Assembly: GCF_021917145.1 (NCBI RefSeq)
Contig: NW_025813774.1
Coordinates: 124,001-188,000, forward strand
Length of the DNA: 64,000 nt
From: Hypomesus transpacificus
Lineage: Eukaryota > Chordata > Actinopteri > Osmeriformes > Osmeridae
Direction of reading: 5' to 3'
The translations under genes and the position numbers were made by a program. The number at the start of each line of letters is the position of its first letter. The stretch's first letter is position 1. The notes under the pieces are model-generated. The model was not told where the DNA came from. It did not search any database and worked only from the letters and a program-made list of their open reading frames with translations. This document shows, piece after piece, positions 11,834 through 24,249 of this stretch.

Positions 11834-13750
11834 ACTGTTTCTCTGTCTCTCTCTCTCTCTCTCTGCCTTTCTCCTGATGTCTGTCTCTCTCTTCCTATCT
11901 CTCTCTCAATAGAAACGTTTGATCTCCATCGCCCAGGAGAGACAGATCAGACATAAGCAGATGTGACATCATCTTCTTATTTACCCGCCCTGTGAGGCCT
12001 ACAGACAGTGGGAGACAGGGAGAGTGGGGGGTCGAATGGAATAATGAGAAGGAGGCTGTATGTGTGTGCGCGTGTGTGTCTGCGTGTGTCTGTGTGTGCG
12101 TGCGTGTGCCTGGGTGTGTGTTGAGTCGCAGCAGCACTTCTCCCATCACAATATGTCATAACTGCGGGCGCCATCGCTCCCACAAGACACTGGAGCTCAG
12201 TGACACAGACAGGTCGTCTGTCAGACAGGCCCTGCCAGACGCAAAACAAGGAAGAGTGTGTGTGTTTAGAGTGTAGACTTGAGAGACAAAGTGTGTGTGC
12301 ATTTGTATTTGTCTATAGGCTTTGTGTCGGAGTGTTGGCTCGCACGTTGCGTGTGTGTTAGTGTGTGTGTTAGTGTGTGTGTGTGTGTCCTACAAGGGTG
12401 CCTAAGTGTGACATAGAGACCCTCGACGTGTGACAGTTGGACAGGAGGAACACCATTAGCCGTGACCCCCCGGACTCAATCGCTCAGCTCGCCCCTGCCA
12501 GGGGTGCCGGGCGAGTCAAGGGGTTGCCACGGTTACAGTTCCTCCCGGGAACGCCGCTCCGAGGCATTCCAGGCTCCGGGGTGGAGCCGTTCTGGCCTCT
12601 GCCCTGTCAAGGCCTTATGGATGGGCATGGGGGGGGCGTGAGGGGAGGGAAAGGGCTGGTAAGGGGAGCGTTCTTCCTCCAAGTCCTCCCTTGTCCCCTC
12701 TTGTCGGAGAGTGGCTTAGCCCTGTGAGATCTTTGGCGCGCCCCACAGCATCACCAGTTAATCCACTAACTCTTCCTCTCTGTTTCACTTCGGACTCCTC
12801 AAAAAGCTGTGTGGGCAGTTAACGCCCCCTCCAACACTCGGGCCTGCTGGGGCTGGGGCCAGGGGAGTCCAACCCCCATTTGGAACCTGCAGCAGGTCCT
12901 CAGACCACCAGGCGGTACGCGCTGTCTACCTCGATAAAACCTAAGCCTTCAAAGACAGACTTTGACAGCCCCCCCCCCCCCCCCATCATTCCCTCCTGTC
13001 CCCCACACCCCCCCCCCCTCTCCAGGGGACCTTGGTGTGTGGCAGAGCAGCACAGATCTGTCCCTCAGCAGCCAGCCAGCCAGGTTGTCAGTATCCGGGC
13101 AGGAGTGGGACCTGCAGTAGGAGGTTATTCACCGCCGCCCCCCCTCCCCCACGCCCCCCTCCACCACACCCCCCCCCACTTCCCCCGTTATCCCCCCCCG
13201 CCCCCGCCCCCCCCCCCGCTCCTCCCGTCCTCCCTCCGTCTGGGTGACCTGTCCGTCCTCCCGTCCGGCCCTGCAGATTAAGATGCAGCCGCGGCCCCCT
13301 GCCAGCCCAGCGCCAGATTGATGGGAAACACGGGGGCCGCAGAGACACGGAGGAATTTTCAACAGCTGCCACCTAGCATCTCTCACTGCTGGCTGGAGGA
13401 GCAAGGCGACCAGCAGAACCTCTCTCTCTCTCTCTCTGCCTGTGTCTTTACAGCAGTCTCACGCCCCCAAAGACGTCGCCTCAGCAGCTTTGCTATGTTC
13501 GGACATGGTAAAACTGCAAGGTGTGTCAGCACTGTGGACCTGTGTGTGGTGTGTGTGTGTGTGCTGTGTGTGTGTCCTGTGTGTGTGTGTGCTGTGAAAG
13601 GCAGAAAGAGTAAGAGAGAGAGCGGGTGGCGAGGGTATGTAAAAATGTGTGAGTTTGTGTAATGATGGATCATTTCCCAGTAGAGATGATGGGTGGGAGC
13701 AAAGTATAAAACTGTGATGGATGTGTATGTGTGTCTGTGTGTGTTTGAGA

Positions 13751-13751
<1 letters not shown>

Positions 13752-13789
<38 letters not shown>
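13752..13789 (+). repeat. (GT)19 microsatellite
   Basis: A perfect GT dinucleotide run. Confidence 0.95.
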
Positions 13790-13791
<2 letters not shown>

Positions 13792-16229
13792 AGTGTGCTG
13801 AGCAAACTGCACTGGCAGGGCTTTTGTTTGAGTCCCTAGGGCAGGAGACACACATGACTCAGCGTCCAGTTGGATTTATAGCAGATTGATTAAATTAGCA
13901 TTTGTTCTGAAACCACGACAGCAGCTTGTCTCTGCAAACACACGTACATAAACACACACGCATGCGTCAACACACACACACACATACCGAACAACGCACG
14001 TACAGAACACACGCACGTACACGACCGCAAAAAACACACGCGCAACCCCGCACATGTATAGTCCATATCCTTGTCCACGTGCTTTCACACTTCCCACCCA
14101 CTCATCCCCCGAGCCAGGAACCCAGAAGCAATACCGTCAGATGCAATGTGTTGCCATTCGACCACGGAGAACATCATCCCAAAAGATACAGTAGACGGTA
14201 CCGGCTAATTAGCAATTATCCTAGCTTGTCAGTGTGATTGAACACAAGACCATTAGAGAGCAGATAGATGAGCAGACCGCATCCTGGGTTTGGGGCTGCT
14301 GTGTTTCTGTGGGGGAGAAGGTTCAAGCAGCCAGGGCTTGCTGACAAGCCTTTTTTATGACATTCATCAAAGCCATCTGCCATTTTCCGGTCAATTAATT
14401 TGTTATGGGAAGTGAGATCAATTAAGCGAGAGAGGTAATGGCTTTATATCCTTGTTTCCTTTTTATGGCCTAATATTTTCTGTTCTCCACTCTAGCATGA
14501 AAAGCCCGAATCGATATCCAGGCCCCTTTTTTCTTCCTGTGCACTAATTTGTTTTCTGCGCTCTTCCCTGGCATGATAAACACTCTGCGACCAGGGTTAA
14601 GGATAGGGCCGTAAGGACCCTGGAAAACACGTACACACATTCAGACACAGACAGAGGAGTGAACCAATGCAAGGAGGTGAAATGTTACATTCAAAACAGT
14701 TTAATCAATGACTCAGATAATCCATTACAGCTGAACCTACGAGTCACCTCTGTGTGTGCGTGTGTGTGTTCTAATGCTCTAAGCTTCAGCTTCTACCATG
14801 GCCAGTGTCCAAGCCCCCATGCTTCTGTCAGCAGGCCAGCAGACCCATTGGTCATGCCATGATGACAGTCTCTGGGGGGGAAGGAGGGGGGGTCAGAACA
14901 CTGGTCCTGGCCTGACAGTGATGGGTAGTGTTGGGGGGGTGGGGAGGTGTCCGCTCCATTAGTATGAGGGTCACCACTCCAGGTGCTCAGGACTCCGCTG
15001 ACTCACCCCTAAGATGTATTGATCCAACAGCCATTAGGCCTGGAGATGCTGTTGATTGATATGATGCAGCAGTGTGTCTGCGGTGACGCTCAGAAAGGAG
15101 AGGGCCTGGCTGGTTGGCTGTCTGGTTGGCTGGCTGGTTGGCTTTTTGTCTGGCTGGCTGGCTGGATCGATGGATGGATGGTTAGCTTGCTGGCTGGCGG
15201 GCGGGCTATGTTGAGGTCATCATGGCCAGGCTAGCACTGATGACATTGCGTATTGATTTGGACATCATCTGATTTGGATGAGCTAAGCGGAGCGGGTCCT
15301 CGTCCCGTCATTAGTGAGTTCCGCACAGGTCAACACATAGACCTGCGGTGTTCAGAACGGAAAAGCTAGATGTTAACCTGGGCCTGACTGTAAGAGTTTC
15401 AGTGTGTGTTCTTGAGTTTGTGATTGGGCGGCTGGAGGAGATGGGCTGTGAGGAGGGGGGAGAGGAGGGCGGTGAGGTGTGGGGTGAGGTGGGGAGGGGT
15501 GAGGTGTGGAGGGGTGAGGGGGAGGGGAGAGGAGGTGCAGGTCAGATGAGAGATCCCATCTATAATCACAAGTGCTCAGTACCAGAGCTGGTTGGGAGAG
15601 CCTTGGCCGTGTGTCAAGAGGAACCACAGATTAAATCCTCATCGATCCGACTGTAATTTATTTATCAATTCAACAAAAAATTAAAGGTTGCCTCCGCCCC
15701 CCTGCAAGTACACCTTTAATCTGGGAGGATGCTGCCCCTTGAATATCAAACAAGTATTTTTTCGAATATCTGGACATTTCCAAGCAGGTCAAGTTACACA
15801 GACACACAGCCACATTCGTATTATTTACAGAAAGAGTTTAGAAAGGCTGATGGAGTCCAATTTCACGTGAAAAATTGCAACACCACAGACATTAACACAC
15901 CCCCACCACCACACACACACACACACACACACACGCTGTCCTCTAACCCCCTGCTCTGCAGTGTAACAAGGTTACCATGCTCCCTGGCCCACATTAGCCC
16001 TGTGTCAACAGCCTCCCTCTCTCTCTCCTTCTTCTCTCTTGTCCCCCCCCCTCACTTCCTCCCTCGCTCTCAGCAGCACTTCCTGGAACCTCTCCCCGAC
16101 CCGGCTCAGAATCAAATTAAAAGCACATTAAGCCAAATGAATAGCAGGAGATTTAATTAGCTGCTGACGAAGGCTGGTGAAGCTGCGAGACGCGCATCGC
16201 CTCGTTCCTTTAACCCTTCATCAGGGTGT

Positions 16230-16249
16230 GGGGGGGGGGGGGGGGGGGG
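16230..16249 (+). repeat. Poly(G) tract, 20 G
   Basis: An uninterrupted run of 20 G. Confidence 0.95.
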
Positions 16250-18623
16250 CAGTATCAGCGGAGGAGCAGGTGGCGGAGCAGATACTGCGGAGGTGCTCGA
16301 GACGTTCTGACGAGCGCGGGGAAACTCCTGGATGACGATGGGCGACAGGGTTCCTGTGGCTCGCAAGGTCCATGGCGCTGGACGGACCGCATTGAGCCTC
16401 CAGCCAACCACTCCTCGTCTGGCATTCCTGTGGTACGTGATCAAAGGGTGTGTTCGTGGGGGGGGGGTGTGCGTGTGTGTGTCTGTGATCAAGAGCGTAT
16501 GCGGAGGAAGGGGGATTTTGGGACAGAGGGACATCTTCTCCCCAGTCCCCCTGTAGTCTCCAGCCCAGACGACACTCTGTTTACAAGCTTCCCCTGTCGA
16601 CACGACCCCAGACACACGCCCTGCTTACTCAGCACCATCTCCTGCCCAGCCAGCTCCTAGCATTAGCCTCCCACCATGCAAGCCCTCTCACCTGCTCCTA
16701 ATGAGGAGAGACAGCATCCGTCAGGGGTAGCCTTCACCCCCACTCAGAGAACCTCTACCTTCCTTACACTCTCTCTCTCTTTTTGTCCTTTGCCACTCTC
16801 TGTTCTCTCTGTTTCTCTCTTGTTTTCTCTCTCGATCTGTGTCTGTGATCTCTCTCTTTCTTAAATTCTCTTTTCCTTTCTCTGTAGCTCTCTCAATGGT
16901 TCCCTCTCTGCCACCTCTCGCTCTTTGTCTTTCCCCACCCCCCTCTCGCAGCCCTACAGCAGAGGGGGGGACAAGCTCCTGTAGGATCAGAAAAATGAGA
17001 TCCAGGTCTTGGCCAGTCATTTTTCTTTGCCGGTAATAAAAATACAGTGTGCCCTCCAGATCCCTTTATGGAGAGAGACCGCGCCTGAAATCTAGGCCAG
17101 GCTCCATTGATTTGGAGGCTACAGTATTATTGGCCATTACAGAGAAGGTGATATGAGAGGTTTCTTTTTTTAAATCAAATATCCAGCCCACCCCCAAGGG
17201 GAGGAAAGAAAAGCAGAGGCAGGAGAGGAGAGGACAATCTCTGTTCTCCACAGCCTCCTCTCTGATCTCCCTGAGTCCTGGGCAGCCATGGAGGTATTAG
17301 ATGGCCATGAGCTCCATCCCAGCGTCTCAGGACGACGGCAGCGGCGACACCGGGCTCTCAGGGCCTACGCCCCCCTCCCCTACCCCCAGCCCCCATACAC
17401 CCCTCCCACTAGGCTGGCTAAATAAGATAAGGCCGGTCATTGTATCCGCTCATCAACTGCCTCGCCCCCCCCCCCCCTCCATCAAATATTCATGGGGTCC
17501 ACGGTAGACTCTTAAGTAAACCAGCCAATTTGTTGCGGAAGACGGGCATTAAGATTGGCCGGGCCGATATGCAAGTGGTCCCCCGGGGGGCGGGAGGGGG
17601 GCGGGAGTGGGGCGGACGGCTGCCGTGCGGTCTCTCTCCAGCCCTCCAGCCCGCTATTGTTCCCATCAGTCAAAGCAACGTGACTGGTGGAGGGGTGGGG
17701 GGGCCAGGGGTCAGACAGGAGCAGCATGTGCCTGTCTGGTGCTAACAGGAGGCCCGTGGCGGCGTGTGGGGGGGAGGGGGAGGGAGGGTTGATGGGGGCT
17801 GATTGGGGGCGGGTGGTTGAGGGGTCACAGAAAGGGTCTTTGTCGGCAAGTGGCCTTTCGTTTTGTACTCTTTCGTACTGTGTCGAAAGGCAGTGAGGGA
17901 GAGGTGGGATGAAAGAGGGGGAGTCAAGTCCATATAATAAAGAGATGTGGGCACATCCATTCTGGGCTGTGAGGCGCTGATGTCTCGGGCGATGCATCGG
18001 GGTGCAGGGGTGACCGGGGTTCAGAGGGATGCTGATGGCCAGTGTGTCACTGAGAGGGACTTGAAGAACACCTTATCTGTTCCTAAATGTAAGGCTGCCT
18101 ATCTTCCTTGACAGACTTTTCCCCCCACAATGTTCCTGCTCAGTAGCAAGCCCCCCCAGTGAATGGCCTCCACCCGGAGATGACCAAAGATTACACTGCT
18201 TCAACTGGCCTGGCCACATTTCCACCTGGGGATGAAAGTGAACAAATCCCAAAAGCAGATTTTGCTTTTGCTTTATTGACGTGCTACAGGAGGAGACACG
18301 GGCCTTCAGTCCTCACCACCCCAGAGGGAGAGAGAGAGAGAGAGAGAGAGACAGAGGAGGAGAATGAGAATGAGCTGCGAAGGCTGTCAAAGGAACCCAG
18401 AAGAAGAACAAAAAGCGCTCGTAAAAGGAAGTCGCTGCCTCGTAAAAACCGCCCATCGGATCGGAGAGGATGGGCTCCCGGTGGACCACGCCGCTCCTCG
18501 CCGGGGGCGAGGCCGGGGGCGAGGCCGGGGCCAGGGCCTGTGACCGCGGCCGGGTGGGAGAGGCCGGGGCGTGGCCACCGGAGGGTTGTCACAGGTCATG
18601 AGGAGAAGGGATGATGGGGATTA

Positions 18624-18674
18624 AGAGAAAGAGAGAGACAGAGAAACAGTAAGAGAGCGAGAGAAAGAGAGAGG

Positions 18675-18766
<92 letters not shown>

Positions 18767-18797
18767 CAGAGAGAGAGCGCGACAGAGAGAGAGAGAC

Positions 18798-18859
<62 letters not shown>

Positions 18860-18860
18860 C
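18624..18860 (+). repeat. (GA)n array, about 235 bp
   Basis: A long, slightly interrupted GA array. It ends about 160 bases before the assembly gap at 19021. Confidence 0.95.
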
Positions 18861-19020
18861 TGGGTGACCCCTGCAGCCTGCCTGTCAGCTGGCACCAGGG
18901 AACTCTGGGGGATTTCAGTGAGTCAAACGCGTTTGGTATATTGAGTGTGACTTCACGCATTTGGCCCCTCACAGGCACCGTGTGAGTGAGGGGAAAGAGA
19001 AGAGGGAGAAAGAAAAGATA

Positions 19021-19520
19021 NNNNNNNNNNNNNNNNNNNNNNNNNNNNNNNNNNNNNNNNNNNNNNNNNNNNNNNNNNNNNNNNNNNNNNNNNNNNNNNN
19101 NNNNNNNNNNNNNNNNNNNNNNNNNNNNNNNNNNNNNNNNNNNNNNNNNNNNNNNNNNNNNNNNNNNNNNNNNNNNNNNNNNNNNNNNNNNNNNNNNNNN
19201 NNNNNNNNNNNNNNNNNNNNNNNNNNNNNNNNNNNNNNNNNNNNNNNNNNNNNNNNNNNNNNNNNNNNNNNNNNNNNNNNNNNNNNNNNNNNNNNNNNNN
19301 NNNNNNNNNNNNNNNNNNNNNNNNNNNNNNNNNNNNNNNNNNNNNNNNNNNNNNNNNNNNNNNNNNNNNNNNNNNNNNNNNNNNNNNNNNNNNNNNNNNN
19401 NNNNNNNNNNNNNNNNNNNNNNNNNNNNNNNNNNNNNNNNNNNNNNNNNNNNNNNNNNNNNNNNNNNNNNNNNNNNNNNNNNNNNNNNNNNNNNNNNNNN
19501 NNNNNNNNNNNNNNNNNNNN
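19021..19520. other. Assembly gap, 500 N
   Basis: Exactly 500 undetermined bases, a round number typical of a placeholder for a gap of unknown size. Purine-rich sequence (agagggagaaagaaaagata) abuts its left edge, so a simple repeat probably defeated assembly. Confidence 0.98.
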
Positions 19521-21188
19521 TGCTCAGTAGTTAACACACTGCCTTGTTAGAGCTGAATGTATTACAGAGATAACTCACACTGGTTGGGCTGGGTTAGAGA
19601 GATGGATAGATGGTTATCTCATAGACTAATCACCGGTTTCACAAGCTCTGCAAATGAGCCACGGTGTTGGGGATTTTGTCTCAAAGCAGCAGCTTTCAAA
19701 TCAAAGCTTTCATTTGTTGAGGTTTGTAAAGGGGCGATCCCACTTTGTGCGCCCTTTGAGATGCTACGTCTGTGTCTCACAGCCCTACGGTCAAAGCAAC
19801 GGCACGATTCAGGAACCATATTGAACCCTCGTGCTTCACAGCTACACCTACATGCCATCGGCGTGGCCACAATTCGTTACATAAGATCTGCTATGTATTC
19901 CTGTGGAAATATTTCAGTTTCTTCAGACTGATTTCGATACCCTGCGTGTATCTGCATGTGGAAGGTAGACGGCAGCCTGAGCCCTCCTTGGGAACAGCTC
20001 GGATCATCGATGCAGAGAGTGTGCTGTCAATATTGGACCATTCACTGGGAGTGGGCACGTGTCCCCTGACACACACAGCCATCTGGGTAATAGCTAGGAT
20101 TAAGAGTGGAAGGTACACACATGAATATACAAATACAATATGGCCTCTCACATCTCGGCAACGATCGGGGGAAATCAGAGGACTGCGTTGCCGCGCGCAT
20201 AGCAACCAGTCACAGCTGGAGAGTAATAACAATGGGATGAAATATCGCTCACGCATACTTAGAATGAGCAAATACCCCTCCACACACACACACACACACT
20301 TTCAACGAGATTGTTGGAATCCTGATGCAGATTTATCAATCAATCGTTGATCAATGAATCCATCGAATAATCCATGAATCTAATTAGCTTTGAATTATTT
20401 ACATTGCGCTTCACAGAGGGGAAATCAGTCTGTGTGCGGGGGGGATGCAGGATGCTAATAGATGGCTTTCAGGGTCTGAGAGCCGCTGCGTTGGGTGCTG
20501 TTGCCATGGCTCCTCAGTAAACAGCCCGGTATCTCTGACCTCTTGGCTTCGCTTTTATGCCAAGTCACCATGTGAAAACATGCAATCAAAACACAGCGCA
20601 CCTTCCTCACGCACGCACGCACATCTAAACACTGCCGCTTCCACGTTGACAAGATAATGCCTGGTTCAGACCAGTAACGTCAGTGAGTGAAAGGCTCACG
20701 GTGGAGGCGAAGGGAGGATTGGAAATCTTACAGCTGTTATTGCACTTTCCCAATTTCCCATCACACCTTATCATTTCTGTGTCATCAGTTTAAGGCAGGT
20801 TATGAATTCTATTAGGTATTCAGGGGCCAGGGTATTGTCCTGTGTGGTGGTTTATGACAAGGCTGGAGCATTGGTTGTCACTTGCTTTCAGGTAAGGCTG
20901 GGGGCCAAGCAGTCATTGAATGGAATTCTAATGATCCCCACATTCAGCCAGTGAGGCATTGCCAGCATTGGGACTAACCTTTATCAGACAGCCAGATATG
21001 AAGGGACAGGCTTTGTGAGAAACATCCCTTTTCCAAACTGTCACTTTCCGCCTACCACTTATTGCAGTTTAATTGGTTCTAAACAGCTGCCCTCCGTGGC
21101 CCTGTCTGGGTTCAGCTTCTGTTGATCAGGCTTGGCGTAGGAAGCACCAGCGCAGCATTAAATATCACCCAGCTGAGAGGGCACTTTT

Positions 21189-21393
21189 CCCTCCCTCCCT
21201 CCCTCCTTCCTTCCTTCCTTCCTTCCCTCCCTCCCTCCCTCCCTCCCTCCCTCCCTCCCTCCCTCCCTCCCTCCCTCCCTCCCTCCCTCCCTCCCTCCCT
21301 CCCTCCCTCCCTCCCTCCCTCCCTCCCTCCCTCCCTCCCTCCATCCTTCCTTCCTTCCCTCCCTCCCTCCCTCCCTCCCTCCCTCCCTCCCTC
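21189..21393 (+). repeat. (CCTC)n / (CTTC)n pyrimidine tract, 205 bp
   Basis: A tetranucleotide array of CCCT units, with CTTC variants near both ends. Only one purine, in ccatcc near 21343, interrupts it. Confidence 0.95.
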
Positions 21394-22405
21394 GCCTCCC
21401 CCTCCCAGCACCCACGGGGGGGGATTGAACCCCCGAAACCCCTACCATTCATTATCGCTTTCCACGGCCCGTTGTTCCAAAATCCATCCTCACCCCCGCC
21501 CTCCCACCCCCCCCCCCTTCCCTCCCACTTCTCCCTCATCTGAAGACGGGAGGGACCGGCAGAGAGAATATCCAGCCTCTGGCGGGCCACAAGTGCACCG
21601 CCTTCGAACAGAAGATAAGATCACCGGTGGCAAAGACATGGGAAGGAGACCATGCATGAGGGGGACTGTGTGGGGCCCGTTCACGCACACAAGCTCAACA
21701 CACGAGCACATCATGCAGACCACTAGTGAGGTACTCATCACAATCCCCGCCCCCCCCCCCCCCCCCACAACAACAAAAATGCTGAATCAAAGGACTTTAC
21801 TTTACGTCATCAAATAGATACAAAATCAAATACATAACAACTCTGGCATGAATGCCACCTCATTATCCATAGCAGAATAGAATACCAATGCAGGTGGGGA
21901 AGAATAGGATCCTCCAATGAACAGCCAGAAGAGAGGTCCCATTAATCTTGTTCTGTTTAAATACAAGAGCTAACTCCTGCCAATGGCAAAGCCATATAGC
22001 AAAAGGCCAAGGGCATCTGTCATGCGCTGGGGCCCTGCTTAACTCCAATGATATTGTCCCACTCCTTCCCCCGGGTGCCAGGAGAGAATCTGGATGGAAC
22101 TGACATGATTAGCGGCCTCATATTCCAGTTGATGGATAGCGGCTGTTCCATTATTAATACAGTAAAAGCACTAACTGCCAGGTAAGAGCAATGTCAGCAG
22201 CATCAACATATAACTGTGTGTGTGTGTGTCAGAGGAGAATGGCAAATGGGGTTATTTCTTTATCTATGATATGCATGCGCTGAGGGGATTCTCAATTGGA
22301 GAGAAAGAATAGGCCAGTGATGAAAGCTTTCCTTCTGAATAACCAGCCTGTGTCAGCACTCACTTTACTACACACCATGGGCTGGTATGATATGGTCTCA
22401 TAAGC

Positions 22406-22430
22406 TGTGTGTGTGTGTGTGTGTGTGTGT

Positions 22431-22468
<38 letters not shown>

Positions 22469-22476
22469 GTGTGTGT
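22406..22476 (+). repeat. (GT)n microsatellite
   Basis: About 70 bases of GT with two single-base interruptions. Confidence 0.95.
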
Positions 22477-22808
22477 GGGGGGAGGTGGGTTGGGGGTTCC
22501 CCCCCGAGATGCCCCCCCATAGCCCCCCCTCCACCTGCAGGCGTTAAATATTTACGGGCCAGTCGAGCGTGCCGAGATAAGCAAAGCAGAGAGGCTGACA
22601 GACACGGCGGGCCCGCTGGTCTTCCTGGTGCTAGAGCAGTGGACGCTACACCAGGCTGGGACCAGTCATGTGGGTTTGCCTGCTCGGTTATTTGTTTGGC
22701 TTTCATCTCATCTCAGTGTATTTTCATGTGCACACATGGGGAGGTTTGGGATATGTAAAGGAAAAACAAAGACAAAGAAGAGAGAGACAGAGAGACAAAC
22801 AAACAGAT

Positions 22809-22810
<2 letters not shown>

Positions 22811-22906
<96 letters not shown>

Positions 22907-22934
22907 CAAACAAATAGATAGAGGTAGAAGCTGT

Positions 22935-22995
<61 letters not shown>
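22811..22995 (+). repeat. Two adjacent (GA)n arrays
   Basis: GA arrays at 22811-22902 and 22937-22995 are separated by a 34-base unique spacer. GAGC-type interruptions continue to about 23110. Confidence 0.95.
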
Positions 22996-22999
<4 letters not shown>

Positions 23000-23265
23000 G
23001 CGAGCGAGAGAGAGCGAGAACGAGCGAGAGCGAGAGAGACAGCAAAAGAGACAGAGAGCAAGAGGGAAAGAGGAAGAGAAAAAGGGAAAGAGGAAGAGAG
23101 AGAGAAGGGGAAAGAGGGAGACGAACGTGTCAAATGGATAAATGTCAGTGGGTGCTTCATTAGCTCCCAGCTTGCTCTCCCTCCCCAAATGCCATGTGTA
23201 AATCGCATATCCAGGGCCGTCAGCCAGCCTCCCAGAGCACTGTAATGAGATTACCGCCCTGTACA

Positions 23266-23271
<6 letters not shown>

Positions 23272-23337
<66 letters not shown>

Positions 23338-23342
23338 CGTGT
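23272..23342 (+). repeat. (GT)n microsatellite
   Basis: A nearly pure GT array about 70 bases long. Confidence 0.95.
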
Positions 23343-23479
23343 ACTTGTGTGATTTGCTGCCTTACATGAAACCCGCCAATAAGTTACATTACTCACACTG
23401 AATAAGTAGAAGGGAAATACAGTGGTACAATGTGTTACGCTACTTTTTGGCAACGTAGTTCCTGTTTGAAAGACCATTA

Positions 23480-23708
23480 GGTTTGCTGAGAATGTTGAGA
23501 GTTATAAGGGACAAGTGAAGACTCACTTGTTCAGGTTAGCTTTTGAGTAATCTCTGTCTTTGGTCTATTGATTATTTTATCAGTTTTTATTTATTTTTAT
23601 TATTAGACTTTTATGTTGTATTGACAATGTACATTGTAAAGCACTTTGTGACCCTGTCTGTGAAAAGCGCTGTATAAATACATTTTACTTACTTACTTAC
23701 TTACTTAC
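23480..23708 (+). mobile_element. 5'-truncated LINE: ORF end, 3' UTR and (TTAC)6 tail
   Basis: Bases 23503-23550 read YKGQVKTHLFRLAFE and a stop. This resembles the KTHLF-x-LAF end of ORF2 proteins in fish non-LTR retrotransposons (L2/CR1/Rex group). Next comes an AT-rich 3' UTR with the very common fish tail gtaaagcactttgtg...gcgctgtataaata, then six TTAC units at 23685-23708. The element keeps only its last ~230 bases, as expected from incomplete reverse transcription. The exact clade is not assigned. No target-site duplication was established. Confidence 0.72.
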
Positions 23709-24112
23709 ATTATGTAACTCAATGTTTTATTTATTTATATCTTCATTATAAACCTGCAGGATTTTAAGTGTATATGAACAAACATACTCCATTCAGGGAG
23801 TAGAGAGGCACTACTTGGTGGAAGAAACGTGTTAATGGTCATGTGTAATATGTATGACAAGTGTATTACATACTTTATGTCTATTGTGAATCACATCCTA
23901 AAAAGTCCTTTAAAAGTTAAGAAAAATAACAACATTCAGTTGCCTGAAAAGCACTAGGCCTTAGTTAGTGCTACAATTGTTAGACTAAAATAAACAAGAA
24001 GAATGAGGGACCGCAACTTCCTCGACAGTTTAACGTGCACTTAGGTAGATGTTGATACCGTCGCTTCTTCCTTAAGACTGGCAGCCGAGAGCTTATCAAA
24101 TCTATATAGCCA

Positions 24113-24147
24113 TCCATAAATAGCTCACCTTTCAAGCCCATATATGG
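24113..24147 (+). promoter_or_regulatory. klf7: Consensus CArG box plus CArG-like site upstream of klf7
   Basis: CCATATATGG at 24138-24147 fits the serum response factor consensus CC(A/T)6GG exactly. CCATAAATAG at 24113-24122 differs at one position. They lie about 530-560 bases upstream of the klf7 ATG. Use in vivo is inferred only. Confidence 0.45.
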
Positions 24148-24249
24148 TTTGAGTGACAGTAAGGGATATCGTATGCTGGCCCAGTGTTCTGCATAGCTCC
24201 TCCTACAGGCATCCTTCAGCGCCAGTCTAATCGTCTTCTCCTTGGATCG

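Larger units (their letters stand above)
7388..19020. other. Gene-poor, simple-repeat-rich intergenic DNA
   Basis: No recognisable exon or RNA gene was found. The stretch holds many simple repeats: (GT)n 7645-7681, (TA)n 8109-8125, G20 at 8871-8890, CA-rich 9546-9701 and 10532-10642, C16 at 11283-11298, (CT)n 11764-11832, GT-rich 12060-12120, C-rich 12969-13219, (GT)n 13752-13789, (GGCT/GGAT)n 15110-15185, G-rich 15440-15540, CA 15909-15934, G20 at 16230-16249 and GA 18327-18350. Blocks near 14340-14490 and 17085-17575 are less repetitive and rich in TAAT motifs. Confidence 0.6.
19521..23479. other. Intergenic DNA between the gap and the LINE tail
   Basis: No recognisable gene. Open frames on both strands at 19557-20350 have no family resemblance or splice context. 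Repeats are the pyrimidine tract 21189-21393, C17 at 21750-21766, (GT)n 22406-22476, (GA)n 22811-22995 and (GT)n 23272-23342. The block 22080-22185 looks like possible conserved non-coding DNA. Confidence 0.55.

Noticed and set aside
18624..18978. Long Ser-Leu and Arg-Glu frames in GA/CT arrays (also at 21100, 22700 and 32000)
   Set aside because: Dinucleotide and tetranucleotide repeats have no stop codons, so these are not genes.
19557..20350. Overlapping open frames of 124-192 codons on both strands after the gap
   Set aside because: No domain, no consistent splice context, and CA-repeat residues at the end. Judged chance.
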